64,000 nt of DNA from Arthrobacter rhizophilus (GTDB lineage: Bacteria > Actinomycetota > Actinomycetes > Actinomycetales > Micrococcaceae), in NCBI RefSeq assembly GCF_026241105.1, contig NZ_JAPFFT010000016.1, positions 1 through 64,000 on the forward strand. The letters are read 5' to 3'. Position numbers and translations under genes: made by a program. Positions 34,896 through 43,839 of this stretch are shown piece by piece. The notes under the pieces were generated by a model, which did not search any database, was not told the origin of the DNA, and saw only the letters and a list, made by a program, of their open reading frames with translations. Position 1 is the first letter of the stretch. The number at the start of each line of letters is the position of its first letter.

Positions 34896-35966
34896 ATGTT
34901 GTTTTCCCCGTTGACTCTAGGCGAGCTTGAACTTCCCAACCGCTTGGTCATGGCGCCGCTGACCCGCCTCCGTTCAGGCGCTGAAGGCGTTCCTGGCCCG
35001 CTGGTCGCGGAACACTACGGACAACGTGCTTCCCTCGGGCTGATTGTCAGCGAGGGCACCTACCCCACGCCGGCAGGGCAGTCCTACCCGGGGCAGCCCG
35101 GGCTCGTGACGGAGGAGCAGATCGCCGGCTGGAAGAAAGTGACCGACGCGGTCCATGCCGAGGGCGGCCGGATCTTCGCCCAGGTCATGCACGGTGGGCG
35201 CGTTTCCCACCCGGACATTACCGGCGGTCACGAGATCGTGGCACCCAGCGCCGTGGCCATCGACGGCGACGTCCGTACGCCGAGCGGCAAGAAGCCTTAC
35301 CCGGTGCCGCGCGAATTGAGCACCGATGAACTTCCCGCAACGATCCAGGAAATCGTCACGGCATCGCGGAACGCCATCGATGCAGGATTCGACGGCGTTG
35401 AACTGCACTCTGCCAATGGATACCTGCTCCACGAGTTCCTTGCCCCCAACACGAATGTCCGCACCGACAGCTACGGTGGTTCCCCGGAAAACCGCGCCCG
35501 CTTCGTGATCGAGACGGTCAACGCCGTGGTTGAAGCCTTGGGCGCCAACCGGGTAGGCATCCGGATTTCCCCGGAGCACTCGGTCCAGGGGATCGCCGAG
35601 ACCGACCCCGCCGATGTGCGGGCCACCTATGAAGTCCTGGTGGACACCATCGCCTCGCTCAACCTGGCTTACCTCAGCATCCTCCACCATGATCCCAAGG
35701 GCGGGCTTGTCCAAGACCTGCGCGAGCGTTTCAAGGGCACGTTCCTGGTAAACACCGGCTTCGGCGAAGTAACCACGCGGGATGAAGCCTTGGCACTCGT
35801 GGCTGACGGTCACGCCGACGCCGTGGTGGTTGGCCGTCCGGCCATCGCCAACCCGGACCTGGCGCGCCGGTGGCGTGAGAGCCTCCCGCTCAACGAGCCG
35901 GACCCCTCCACCTTCTACGGTGAAGGCGCCAAGGGCTACACCGACTACCCGTTCTACGCCAACTAG
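34896..35966 (+). CDS. Old yellow enzyme family ene-reductase
   Basis: This FMN-dependent TIM barrel (356 aa) has the family landmarks PLTRLRS, MHGGRVSHP, the substrate pair in LHSANGYLLHEFLAP (His/Asn), a nearby Tyr (DSYGGS) and the FMN phosphate loop VGRPAIANPDLA. It reduces activated alkenes, nitroesters or quinones with NAD(P)H; the natural substrate is unknown. ATG at 34896. A compact terminator follows 15 nt after the stop. Confidence 0.92.
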   Translation: MLFSPLTLGELELPNRLVMAPLTRLRSGAEGVPGPLVAEHYGQRASLGLIVSEGTYPTPAGQSYPGQPGLVTEEQIAGWKKVTDAVHAEGGRIFAQVMHGGRVSHPDITGGHEIVAPSAVAIDGDVRTPSGKKPYPVPRELSTDELPATIQEIVTASRNAIDAGFDGVELHSANGYLLHEFLAPNTNVRTDSYGGSPENRARFVIETVNAVVEALGANRVGIRISPEHSVQGIAETDPADVRATYEVLVDTIASLNLAYLSILHHDPKGGLVQDLRERFKGTFLVNTGFGEVTTRDEALALVADGHADAVVVGRPAIANPDLARRWRESLPLNEPDPSTFYGEGAKGYTDYPFYAN

Positions 35967-35980
35967 AACACCAGAAACTA

Positions 35981-36012
35981 CGACGGCGTCACCTGCGAAG
36001 GTGCCGCCGTCG
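35981..36012. terminator. Terminator of the ene-reductase gene
   Basis: CGACGGCG (35981-35988) pairs with CGCCGTCG (36005-36012), continued by ACCT/AGGT around a GCGA loop and followed by GGTTT. Confidence 0.7.
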
Positions 36013-36068
36013 CGGTTTAACGCCCTTCGAGGCCATGGTCCTGCCGGATTTCCGTGCCGCGGCGACGG

Positions 36069-36168
36069 ATTCTGCTGGATCACTCGAGGTAGCAGGTACC
36101 TGAGCCCCCGGAATTACGCGGAATCCATCCCGGAACCACCTCGAGCGCGTGGAATGATCCAGCAGAAT
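36069..36168. repeat. Long interrupted palindrome before the GntR gene
   Basis: ATTCTGCTGGATCA (36069-36082) pairs perfectly with 36155-36168, and CTCGAGGT (36083-36090) pairs with 36138-36145, leaving a 9-nt bulge and a 47-nt loop with two CCGGAA repeats. No gene is read through here. Confidence 0.75.
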
Positions 36169-36240
36169 GTGACGCTCCCAATGCGAGTGAGAGCCGCCAA
36201 GCCGGTGTAAAGACTCACAAAGGCGCTGCGGATGGTCCAT

Positions 36241-36250
36241 TCCTATAGGA
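36241..36250. promoter_or_regulatory. GntR operator, TCCTATAGGA (autoregulation site)
   Basis: This perfect palindrome ends 7 nt before the regulator start (its AGGA also serves as ribosome site) and recurs at 37191-37200 before the operon. A site shared by a regulator gene and its neighbour operon is the expected layout for a local repressor. Confidence 0.65.
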
Positions 36251-36257
36251 TTTGTCT

Positions 36258-36956
36258 ATGAAACTCGCTTCCTCACGGGATCGCGCCCCGGGCCGACCCG
36301 TCAGCCGCCAGGTTCTCGCCGACCACGTCTACGAGGAGCTGCTTGCCTGGCTTATGGACGGTCGGCTGGAACCAGGGGCCGCGGTCAGCATCGACGGGAC
36401 GGCGCGGGAACTGGACGTTTCGCCCACTCCCGTGCGCGAGGCGTTGGCGAGGCTTGAACACACTGGCATGGTCCGCCGGGTGGCTTTGAAAGGCTATCGG
36501 GTAGCCCCCGTTTTCACGCGGGAAGACTTCGCCGAACTCATGGAGGCGCGGCTGGCGATTGAGCCGGTCAACGCACGATTGGCGTGCAGCCGGATTACCC
36601 CGGGCGGTCTGGCGGACCTGCGCGAGGCCGTGAAAGATCTGGAGACGGCTCCTCGAGGGCCATCGTTCGCGGAGTTTCGGGACTATCTCGAGGCCGATGA
36701 GCGTTTCCATAAGCTGATCGCAGAGCAGTCCGGCAATCAGTTCATGCTTTCGGCCTACAACGCTCTGGGTGGACAGGTCCAGCGGTTCCGGCTGTTCGGG
36801 GGAGTGGGCATCACCGACGCCGAGCAGGCCATCGCTGAGCACCAGGCCGTGTTCGAGGCGATGGCCAGCGGGGATCCGGAGCAAGCCGCGGCTGCCATGG
36901 CGGACCACGTGCACAAGGTCCGCGCTCGGGCTATCGCCGACGCACCGGCTGACTGA
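36258..36956 (+). CDS. GntR-family regulator, FadR subfamily (FCD domain)
   Basis: Residues about 10-80 form the GntR winged helix (VYEELLAWLMDGRLEPGAAV, ELDVSPTPVREALARLE). Residues about 90-215 form an all-helical FCD ligand domain with the metal-site pattern EARLAIEP..., ADERFHKLI and AEHQAVFEAM. FCD proteins bind organic or sugar acids. ATG at 36258 is 7 nt after AGGA. It lies just ahead of the catabolic operon and shares the TCCTATAGGA site with it, so it is very likely its repressor; the FCD domain hints that the inducer is an acid. Confidence 0.9.
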   Translation: MKLASSRDRAPGRPVSRQVLADHVYEELLAWLMDGRLEPGAAVSIDGTARELDVSPTPVREALARLEHTGMVRRVALKGYRVAPVFTREDFAELMEARLAIEPVNARLACSRITPGGLADLREAVKDLETAPRGPSFAEFRDYLEADERFHKLIAEQSGNQFMLSAYNALGGQVQRFRLFGGVGITDAEQAIAEHQAVFEAMASGDPEQAAAAMADHVHKVRARAIADAPAD

Positions 36957-37020
36957 GCAGGCTCCGCAACAGCGCACTCCCGACGGCGATCCAAGACGGA
37001 GCCTCGACACCATCAGAACC

Positions 37021-37050
37021 GCAAAGCCCGCCCATCGGCGGGCCTTTTGC
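37021..37050. terminator. Terminator of the GntR gene
   Basis: GCCCGCC/GGCGGGC with a 4-nt loop, flanked by GCAAA and TTTTGC, gives a GC-rich stem followed by a T run, 64 nt after the stop. Confidence 0.75.
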
Positions 37051-37165
37051 GTGCTCCCTGCAGTCCATACCCGGTGACCCACTTCACAAACATATGTAAG
37101 ACATATAGGATCTTTGATGACGCGGGGCAATCCGGGCCGTTCAGCGGAAACTCCAAACAAATTTG

Positions 37166-37200
37166 TTGACAGTCTTGCGCAGATAGTAAATCCTATAGGA
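37166..37200 (+). promoter_or_regulatory. Promoter/operator of the isomerase-kinase operon
   Basis: A consensus -35 (TTGACA, 37166-37171) is followed by an AT-rich stretch and the palindrome TCCTATAGGA (37191-37200), identical to that before the GntR gene. A related sequence, ACATATAGGATC, lies at 37101-37112. Repressor binding would block the -10/start region. No perfect -10 hexamer is obvious. Confidence 0.6.
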
Positions 37201-37228
37201 AACAGGATTCCACGAAGGAGTGAAAACT

Positions 37229-38266
37229 ATGGCTTACACCGCCGAAAACTGGCCCATTACCGCGGCCCTGCTGCAGTTCCCCGGTACAGACGCCACGGGA
37301 CAGCACATCAACGACGCCGATGCTCCCGCTTGGGCCGAGGTCCTGCAGGAAGTCAAGGACGCAGGATTTGCCAACGCCGACCTCACCGACAGCTGGGTCC
37401 GCCCCGGTGACCTCAGCAAGGCCCGCCTCGCGGAGTTCAAGCAGACCGCAGACCACGTTGGCATTGGCATCCCGGTGATCTCGGCCATTCGCCGCAGCGT
37501 CATCCACACCCGGGACTGGGCCGACAACCTGGCTTATAGCCACCGCACCATCGACGCCGCGGCCGAGTTGGGCTGCGAAGTTGTTTCCTTCGGACTCCAC
37601 CAGGCCATTACGTCAGAGCAGCAAAAGCAGCTGTGGTTCTGGACAGTCGAAGGCTACAAAGATCCGGTGGGGGACAGGGAAGCCTGGGGCAACGCCGTCG
37701 CTCGCTTGCGGGAACTCGGTGAGCACGCCGCGGAAGTCGGCGTCCTGCTTTCCCTTGAAATGTATGAGGACACGTTCCTGGGAACCGCCGATTCCTCGGT
37801 GCAGTTGGTCCAGGACATCGGACTCGACAACGTGGGCCTCAATCCGGACCTCGGGAACTTGATCCGTCTCCACCGGCCTATCGAGGACTGGCGCGAGATG
37901 GTGGCCAAGACACTGCCGTATTCCAACTACTGGCACATGAAGAACTACATCCGGGACGAAGACGTGGCCCGCGACAGCTACATCACCATGCCGGCTCCGA
38001 TGGAGAGCGGCCTCATCAACTACCGCGAAGCCTTCAAGCTCGCGCTGTCCGTGGGCTTCCAAGGCATCCTGTGCACCGAGCACTATGGCGGCGACGGCCT
38101 GAGTGTCACGGCGAGCAACCAGGAATACCTGCGTCGCCACGTACTCCCGAAGACGGACAACTACGCCTTGGGCCAGAGCCAGGTCGCCCAGGGCCGGCAG
38201 CAGCCTTCCGGCCGAAGCCAGCCCGCAGGCGCGCACCAGTCCGTCACCCAGCTGGCTGGCGTCTAG
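37229..38266 (+). CDS. TIM-barrel sugar (phosphate) isomerase/epimerase
   Basis: The fold is the xylose-isomerase-like TIM barrel: metal ligands appear as Glu in SLEMYED, Asp in LNPDLGN, His in WHMKNY and Glu in LCTEHYGGDG. Relatives isomerise or epimerise small ketoses, hydroxypyruvate or sugar phosphates. ATG at 37229 is 8 nt after GAAGGAG. The Gln/Ser/Pro-rich last 25 residues look disordered. It heads the operon; a ketotetrose or an early sugar-acid intermediate is the likely substrate. I cannot assign it to Hyi, OtnI or tagatose-epimerase subgroups by eye. Confidence 0.8.
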   Translation: MAYTAENWPITAALLQFPGTDATGQHINDADAPAWAEVLQEVKDAGFANADLTDSWVRPGDLSKARLAEFKQTADHVGIGIPVISAIRRSVIHTRDWADNLAYSHRTIDAAAELGCEVVSFGLHQAITSEQQKQLWFWTVEGYKDPVGDREAWGNAVARLRELGEHAAEVGVLLSLEMYEDTFLGTADSSVQLVQDIGLDNVGLNPDLGNLIRLHRPIEDWREMVAKTLPYSNYWHMKNYIRDEDVARDSYITMPAPMESGLINYREAFKLALSVGFQGILCTEHYGGDGLSVTASNQEYLRRHVLPKTDNYALGQSQVAQGRQQPSGRSQPAGAHQSVTQLAGV

Positions 38267-38270
38267 GACC

Positions 38271-40022
38271 ATGACAAGGATTTTCGATAACCCCGCAGAC
38301 TTTGCGGATGATGCGCTTGACGGATTCGTGGCCGCGAACCGCGGGTATGTTGCCCGGGTGGACGGTGGAGTGGTCCGTTCCACCGAAGTCCCGGCCGGGC
38401 AGGTTGCCCTGGTGGTGGGCGGCGGTTCGGGACACTACCCCGCGTTTGCGGGACTGGTCGGACCTGGGCTGGCCACGGCCTCGGCGTGCGGGAACATGTT
38501 CGCGTCCCCGGCGGCCGGTCAAGTGTATCGGGTGGCGAAGGCAGCCAACGCCGGCGGCGGCGTCCTGCTCAGCTACGGCAACTACGCCGGCGACGTGCTG
38601 CACTTCGGGCAGGCCCAGTTGCGGCTCAACGCCGAGGGTATCGAAACCCGCACCGTGACCGTCACCGACGACATCGCCAGCGCGCCGCTGGACCAGATCG
38701 AGAAGCGGCGGGGAATCGCGGGGGACCTGACGGTCTTCAAGATTGCCGGCGCCGCGGCCGAAGCGGGACTGGACCTCGACGCCGTCGAACGCCTGGCCAT
38801 CAAGACCAACTACCGTACGCGCTCGCTGGGGGTGGCCTTCGACGGCTGCACCCTTCCGGGCGCCAAGGATCCGTTGTTCCACGTTCCGGCCGGCCAGATG
38901 TCTCTTGGCCTGGGCATTCATGGCGAGCCGGGCATCTCCGAACACGCCATGCCCACAGCCTCCGAACTCGCCGAGCTCCTCGTCTCGAAGCTCCTGGCCG
39001 ACAAGCCCGAGGGCGCCGGAGACCGGGTGGTGGCGATCGTCAACGGCCTCGGCACCGTCAAGTACGACGAACTCTTCCTGCTCTTCGGCAAGATCGAGAA
39101 GCTCTTGAACAACGCGGGCCTCACTGTCGTCGAGCCCGAATGCGGCGAGTTGGTAACAAGCCTGGACATGTCCGGCCTTTCGCTGACGCTGCTGTGGCTT
39201 GACGAGGAGCTTGAACAGTATTGGGCAGCACCCGCGGACACTCCCGCGTTCCGCAAAGGCAACCTTGCGCCCCGCCCGCCCCGAAGCCAAGCGAGCGTCA
39301 CCGCCGTGGACGAGTCCGACGTCGAGCAGCCCACCGAGGCTGCTGCCGAACTTGGCCGGCAGGCCGTGGCAGTCCTCGCGCAGGTGCGGGACGTCGTCGT
39401 CGAGCACGAAGAGGAACTGGGCAGGCTGGACGCCATTGCCGGGGACGGCGACCACGGCATCGGCATGCGCCGCGGCGTTGACGCGGCCCTCGCGGCCGCA
39501 GAGGCCGCGAGCGGAGCCTCGGTGGGGCGGATCCTGACGGCGGCGGGGGAGGCCTGGAGCGAACGCGCCGGCGGAACCTCGGGCGCCCTGTGGGGCTCGG
39601 CGATCATCGCGGCCGGACAGGCGCTCGGCAACAAAGCGAGCTACTCAGGCGAGGACGCGGCGGCCGCCGTCACGGCGTTCGTTTCGGCGATCACTGAGCT
39701 CGGCAAAGCCGAACCCGGCGACAAGACCATGGTGGACGCGCTGCTCCCGTTCCGGGTTGCGTTCCTGACAGAGTTCGACGCCGGGGCCCCGGTTGACCGG
39801 GCCCTCGCGGCCGCTGCTGCGGCGGCTGGGTCCGCGGCGGTTGAGACGGCCCGTTTGCGGCCGCTGAAGGGCCGTGCCCGTCCGCTGGCGGAGAAGAGCG
39901 TGGGCCACCCTGATCCCGGCGCGGTCTCCTTCGGGCTGATCACGGCGAGGATCTCACAACATATCGATTCACGGCTGCGCGGTTCACAAGCCGTCCCGGC
40001 AGGAAACGGAGTTCAGGCATGA
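38271..40022 (+). CDS. Dihydroxyacetone-kinase family kinase (erythrulose kinase candidate)
   Basis: One chain contains DhaK (about 1-330; GGGSGHYP and the substrate-binding His217 in LGIHGEPG) and DhaL (about 370-570; ATP/Mg site GDGDHG), joined by a short linker. Such ATP-dependent kinases phosphorylate dihydroxyacetone or, in mycobacterial tetritol pathways, L- or D-erythrulose (LerK/DerK). The partner RpiB- and TPI-type genes favour erythrulose here. ATG at 38271 lies 4 nt after the isomerase stop, and the gene overlaps the RpiB-type gene by 4 nt. Confidence 0.88.
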   Translation: MTRIFDNPADFADDALDGFVAANRGYVARVDGGVVRSTEVPAGQVALVVGGGSGHYPAFAGLVGPGLATASACGNMFASPAAGQVYRVAKAANAGGGVLLSYGNYAGDVLHFGQAQLRLNAEGIETRTVTVTDDIASAPLDQIEKRRGIAGDLTVFKIAGAAAEAGLDLDAVERLAIKTNYRTRSLGVAFDGCTLPGAKDPLFHVPAGQMSLGLGIHGEPGISEHAMPTASELAELLVSKLLADKPEGAGDRVVAIVNGLGTVKYDELFLLFGKIEKLLNNAGLTVVEPECGELVTSLDMSGLSLTLLWLDEELEQYWAAPADTPAFRKGNLAPRPPRSQASVTAVDESDVEQPTEAAAELGRQAVAVLAQVRDVVVEHEEELGRLDAIAGDGDHGIGMRRGVDAALAAAEAASGASVGRILTAAGEAWSERAGGTSGALWGSAIIAAGQALGNKASYSGEDAAAAVTAFVSAITELGKAEPGDKTMVDALLPFRVAFLTEFDAGAPVDRALAAAAAAAGSAAVETARLRPLKGRARPLAEKSVGHPDPGAVSFGLITARISQHIDSRLRGSQAVPAGNGVQA

Positions 40023-40501
40023 GCACATCCCAGGGCTGGCGGATCGTCGTCGGCAACGACGAAGCAGGCGTCGAGTACAAGCAGGCACTGATGGCGCTGC
40101 TTGAGGCCGATCCGCGGGTGGCGTCCGTGACCGACGTGGGCGTGGGCGTCAACGATTCCACGGCGTATCCGCACGTTGCCGTGAACGCGGCGCGCAAAGT
40201 CGCCGACGGCGAGGCGGACCGGGCCCTGCTGATCTGCGGCACGGGCCTGGGTGTGGCGATCGCGGCCAACAAGGTCCCCGGAATCCGTGCCGTCACTGCG
40301 CACGACAGCTACTCCGTGGAGCGCTCGGTCCTGAGCAACAACGCCCAGGTCCTGACCATGGGCCAGCGGGTGATCGGCCTGGAACTGGCCAAGAAACTGG
40401 TGGGCGAATGGCTGGGCCACACCTTTGACGAAACATCATCTTCCGCCGCCAAGGTGGACGCCATTTGCTCCTACGAGCCCGACTACACAAAGGCAGTGTG
40501 A
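40019..40501 (+). CDS. RpiB/LacAB-type sugar-phosphate isomerase (DerI/EryI candidate)
   Basis: The 160-aa protein has the RpiB core with Cys in [19 protein letters not shown], the base-binding NDST and a C-terminal helix. RpiB interconverts ribose- and ribulose-5-phosphate; relatives EryI/DerI convert D-erythrulose 4-phosphate to D-erythrose 4-phosphate. Coupling to a DhaKL kinase and a TPI-like gene supports the tetrose role. It starts at ATG in the kinase stop (ATGA). Confidence 0.87.
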   Translation: MSTSQGWRIVVGNDEAGVEYKQALMALLEADPRVASVTDVGVGVNDSTAYPHVAVNAARKVADGEADRALLICGTGLGVAIAANKVPGIRAVTAHDSYSVERSVLSNNAQVLTMGQRVIGLELAKKLVGEWLGHTFDETSSSAAKVDAICSYEPDYTKAV

Positions 40502-40502
40502 C

Positions 40503-41489
40503 ATGACCCAATCCCAGAACACCCCGGCCGGCACGGCGCCGGCCCGGAAGATCGCCGTCGTCGGCTCCGGTTACATGGGCGGCGGGATCGCGCAGGTCCT
40601 TGCCCTCGGCGGGGCGCGCGTGGCGCTGGCGGACGTGTCCGCGGAAATCGCGCAGAAGAACTACGAGCGCCTGCTGGTGGAGTCGGACGAATTCGTGGCC
40701 GCGGGACTTTTCCCGGAAGGTTCCACGGCCATCCTGAAAGCCAATCTGTGGGCGGCCAGGGACATCGAAGAGGCCGTGGCGGACGCCGACTTCATCGAAG
40801 AAGCCGTCCCCGAGGTCCTGGACATCAAGCACCGGACCCTGGCCCGGATCAGCGCCGCCGCCCGTCCGGAGGCCCTGATCGGTTCCAACACCTCCACCAT
40901 TTCCATCGCCGATCTCGCCGTGGCCGTGGCCGGTCCGGAGCGGTTCCTGGGCGTGCACTTCTCCAACCCGTCCCCGTTCATTCCCGGCGTCGAGATCATT
41001 CCCCACGCCGGCACCACCCCGGAGACCGTGGCCGCGTCCCGTGAACTGGTCCACGCGGCCGGCAAGCAGACCGCGGTCGTCAAGGACGTCACCGGTTTCG
41101 TGCTCAACAGGCTGCAGTACGCGCTTTTCCACGAGGCCGCCCAGCTGGTGGAGCAGGGGATCGCCACGGCGGACGACGTCGACACCCTGGTCCGTACGAC
41201 GTTCGGCTTCCGCTTGCCGTTCTTTGGTCCGTTCGCGATCGCGGACATGGCCGGACTGGACGTCTACGACTTCTGCTACAAGTCCCTCCAGACCGGGTTC
41301 CCGGAGCGCTTCGCCACCCCGAAGATCCTCAGCGACCTCGTGGAGGCGGGAAAGCTGGGCACCAAGACCGGCGCGGGCTTCCTCAACGTCCCGGCCGACC
41401 GCACACCCGAACTCATCGCCTACCGGAACAAGGCCTACGTGGCCATGCAGAAGCTCATCGATGAGCTCGGCCCGGCACCCATCAACTAG
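40503..41489 (+). CDS. 3-hydroxyacyl-CoA-dehydrogenase-fold NAD-dependent oxidoreductase
   Basis: The Rossmann domain (about 14-195) has GSGYMGGGIAQ, an acidic residue binding NAD ribose (LADVS), EAVPE and IGSNTSTISI; the helical C-terminal domain follows (about 200-310). This family includes 3-hydroxybutyryl-CoA dehydrogenase, L-carnitine dehydrogenase and L-gulonate 3-dehydrogenase. In this sugar operon the last is the best model: oxidation at C3 of a sugar acid gives a beta-keto acid that loses CO2, leaving a ketose. ATG 40503 is 2 nt past the RpiB-type stop. Confidence 0.83.
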   Translation: MTQSQNTPAGTAPARKIAVVGSGYMGGGIAQVLALGGARVALADVSAEIAQKNYERLLVESDEFVAAGLFPEGSTAILKANLWAARDIEEAVADADFIEEAVPEVLDIKHRTLARISAAARPEALIGSNTSTISIADLAVAVAGPERFLGVHFSNPSPFIPGVEIIPHAGTTPETVAASRELVHAAGKQTAVVKDVTGFVLNRLQYALFHEAAQLVEQGIATADDVDTLVRTTFGFRLPFFGPFAIADMAGLDVYDFCYKSLQTGFPERFATPKILSDLVEAGKLGTKTGAGFLNVPADRTPELIAYRNKAYVAMQKLIDELGPAPIN

Positions 41490-41514
41490 CCCCACCATTC
41501 ACAGGAGAATACCC

Positions 41515-42282
41515 ATGAGCCCCTTCCCCGCAGAACGCACCGCGATTGTCACCGGCGCCGTCTCCGAGCGCGGCATCGGCCGAGCCACCGTCAACTACCT
41601 GGCTGCGCAAGGCTGGAACATCGGCATCATCGACCTCGACGACGCCCTGTGCAAGGCCACCGCCAAGGAAATCGCCGCGCAGTACAACGTCAAGGCCTAC
41701 GGCGTCGGCGCCAACGTGGCCGATGAGGCATCAGTACGCTCCGCAATCGACACGCTTGAAGCTGAGCTGCCGCAGATCGTCGCCCTGGCCAACGTTGCCG
41801 GTGTCAGCTCACCGGTCCCGTACCTGGAACTCGAGCCCGCCGAGTGGAACCGTGTCCTGAACATCAACCTCAACGGTGTCCACTACGCCACCCGCCGCGT
41901 GGCCGAGTCCATGGTCAAGAACCGGATCGGACGCATCGTGAACATCTCTTCGGTTTCCGCCCAGCGCGGCGGCGGGACGTTCTCCAAGACCCCGTACTCG
42001 GTGGCCAAGGCCGGCGTCATCGGCCTGACCCGCGCCACCGCCCGCGAACTGGGTGAATTCGACATCACCGTCAACGCTATTTCTCCCGGCCCCATCGACA
42101 CCGACATCATGGGCGGCACCCTCAGCGAGGAGCGCAAGGACGAGCTCACCAAGGACCTCGTGGTGAACCGCGTGGGCTCCACCCGGGACATCGCCGCCGC
42201 CATCGCCTTCCTCATCAGCGAGGACTCCGGTTACATCTCGGGCCAGACGCTGAATGTCGACGGCGGACTCTACATGCACTAG
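41515..42282 (+). CDS. Short-chain dehydrogenase/reductase
   Basis: This classical SDR (255 aa) has the cofactor motif TGAVSERGIGRA, NVAG-type ANVAGVSS, catalytic Ser in NISSVSA and YSVAK, and a C-terminal GQTLNVDGG. It oxidises or reduces a secondary alcohol; a polyol or sugar acid is likely from context. ATG at 41515 follows AGGAG. It lies 25 nt after the preceding dehydrogenase and 12 nt before the membrane microprotein gene. Confidence 0.9.
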   Translation: MSPFPAERTAIVTGAVSERGIGRATVNYLAAQGWNIGIIDLDDALCKATAKEIAAQYNVKAYGVGANVADEASVRSAIDTLEAELPQIVALANVAGVSSPVPYLELEPAEWNRVLNINLNGVHYATRRVAESMVKNRIGRIVNISSVSAQRGGGTFSKTPYSVAKAGVIGLTRATARELGEFDITVNAISPGPIDTDIMGGTLSEERKDELTKDLVVNRVGSTRDIAAAIAFLISEDSGYISGQTLNVDGGLYMH

Positions 42283-42294
42283 GGAAGGAACCCC

Positions 42295-42387
42295 GTGGGC
42301 TCCTGGACCAAGGAACGCAAGCTCTATCTCGCCGTCGGGATCTTGGTGTGCGCCGTCGGCGTGCTGCTCATGGTCTTCCCCCGCTAA
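42295..42387 (+). CDS. Membrane microprotein (30 aa) between SDR and permease
   Basis: GTG at 42295 is preceded by GGAAGGAA (42283-42290), one of the strongest ribosome sites in the operon. The product begins GSWTKERKLYLAV, continues as one hydrophobic helix (GILVCAVGVLLMVF) and ends Pro-Arg, then TAA. The basic start implies an N-in topology. The reading is too short for routine gene calling but every feature (ribosome site, spacing of 12 nt after the SDR stop, clean single-helix composition) supports translation. A role as a small partner of the permease encoded next is possible, as AcrZ is for AcrB; no homologue is known to me. Confidence 0.6.
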   Translation: MGSWTKERKLYLAVGILVCAVGVLLMVFPR

Positions 42388-42487
42388 GGCGGGACACCGC
42401 TGCGGCGGGCCGTATCACCCTTTGAATGCATCACCCTGACTATTCAAAACTGATTACTCAACAGTCATTACTCAAAGAGGAGTTTCG

Positions 42488-43837
42488 ATGTCCGTTTCAA
42501 CAACTTCCGCGAAGGAGATGCTGGATTCGCCGATTCTGAAATCGGCGATCCGCAAGGCTGCCGCCCGGCTCATGCCGATGCTGGTCATCCTTTATGTGGT
42601 CTCCTTCCTCGACCGCACCAATGTCGGTTTCGCTGAAGCCGCCCTTGGCGCGGACAAGGGCGTCTCGGCCGGGGCGTTCGCGCTCGGTGCCGGTATTTTC
42701 TTCATCGGCTACGCGATCTTTGAAATCCCCAGCAACCTGCTGCTCAAGAAGGTCGGCGCCAAGATCTGGCTTGCACGCATCGCGATCACGTGGGGCCTCG
42801 TCTCGGCCTGCTTCGCTTTCGTGCAGGGCGAAACGTCCTTCGTGATCCTGCGATTCCTGCTCGGCGTGACTGAGGCGGGGCTGTTCCCGGGCGTCATCAT
42901 GTACCTGGCCGAGTGGTTCCCTAACAAGGTGCGAGTACAGATGTTCGCAATCTTCTACCTTGCGCAGCCGTTCTCCCAGATGATCGGCAACCCTCTCTCC
43001 GGCTGGCTGATCAACATCGGCGATCAGCTTCCCGGCATCCGCGGCTGGCAGGTCATGTTCTTCACCGAGGGCATCCTGGCTGTGCTCGCTGGCATTGCGG
43101 CGTTCTTCTTCCTGATCAACGGCCCGGAGAAAGCCAAGTTCCTCAACCCGGACGAGAAGTTCGCACTCAAGGAGATCATGGCGCAGGAAGACAGCGTCAA
43201 GGATGAAACCGGCCCACGCGGTGTATTCGCCGCTATGCGTAACGGTCGTGTCTGGTACTTCACCCTCATCTACTTCTGCCTGCAGGTGGCCGTCTACGGT
43301 GTCACCTTCTTCTTGCCGCAACAGGTTTCCTCGCTGACCGGCCAGAAGGTGGGCCTCGCCGTCGGCCTGTTGATCGCTGTTCCGTGGTTCTTCGGTATCT
43401 TCTCCTGCTACCTGATCGGCCGTGCGGCGAACACCGTTGCCAAGCGCCGCATGTTCGGCACCGTGCTGTTCGTGTCCACTGGTGTCTGCATTCTCGGTTC
43501 GGCTTGGGCCGGGACCAACCATCAGCCGGTGCTCGGGCTGATCTTCATCACGCTCGCGGTGTGCAGCTTCCTGGCAGTCGGTCCGGTTGTTTGGGCCTAC
43601 CCGACGGCGTTCCTCGCCGGGTCCGCAGCCGCCGCCGGTATTGGCCTCATCAACTCGCTGGGCAACCTGGGTGGTTTTGTGGCCCCGATCCTGCGAACCG
43701 CGGTCAACAGCGCCACCGCCGACCCCACGGGATCGGCCGGCGTCTACGCACTGGGAATCCTTCCGTTCCTGGCGGCCGCCATGATGTTCGGCACCCGGGC
43801 GTTCAAGAACAAGGCCGACGAGCTCCTCAGCGAGTAG
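42488..43837 (+). CDS. MFS permease, anion:cation symporter (ACS) family
   Basis: There are 12 predicted helices, with the ACS pattern LDRTNVGFAEAAL in helix 1, FEIPSNLLLKKVGAKIW after helix 2, and RFLLGVTEAGLFPGVIMYLAEWFP. ACS members import organic and sugar acids such as hexuronates, galactonate, tartrate or phthalate with protons. ATG at 42488 follows AGAGGAG. Two ATTACTCAA repeats (42453 and 42467) precede it. The family suggests that the operon substrate is an acid rather than a neutral polyol. Confidence 0.9.
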   Translation: MSVSTTSAKEMLDSPILKSAIRKAAARLMPMLVILYVVSFLDRTNVGFAEAALGADKGVSAGAFALGAGIFFIGYAIFEIPSNLLLKKVGAKIWLARIAITWGLVSACFAFVQGETSFVILRFLLGVTEAGLFPGVIMYLAEWFPNKVRVQMFAIFYLAQPFSQMIGNPLSGWLINIGDQLPGIRGWQVMFFTEGILAVLAGIAAFFFLINGPEKAKFLNPDEKFALKEIMAQEDSVKDETGPRGVFAAMRNGRVWYFTLIYFCLQVAVYGVTFFLPQQVSSLTGQKVGLAVGLLIAVPWFFGIFSCYLIGRAANTVAKRRMFGTVLFVSTGVCILGSAWAGTNHQPVLGLIFITLAVCSFLAVGPVVWAYPTAFLAGSAAAAGIGLINSLGNLGGFVAPILRTAVNSATADPTGSAGVYALGILPFLAAAMMFGTRAFKNKADELLSE

Positions 43838-43839
43838 CC

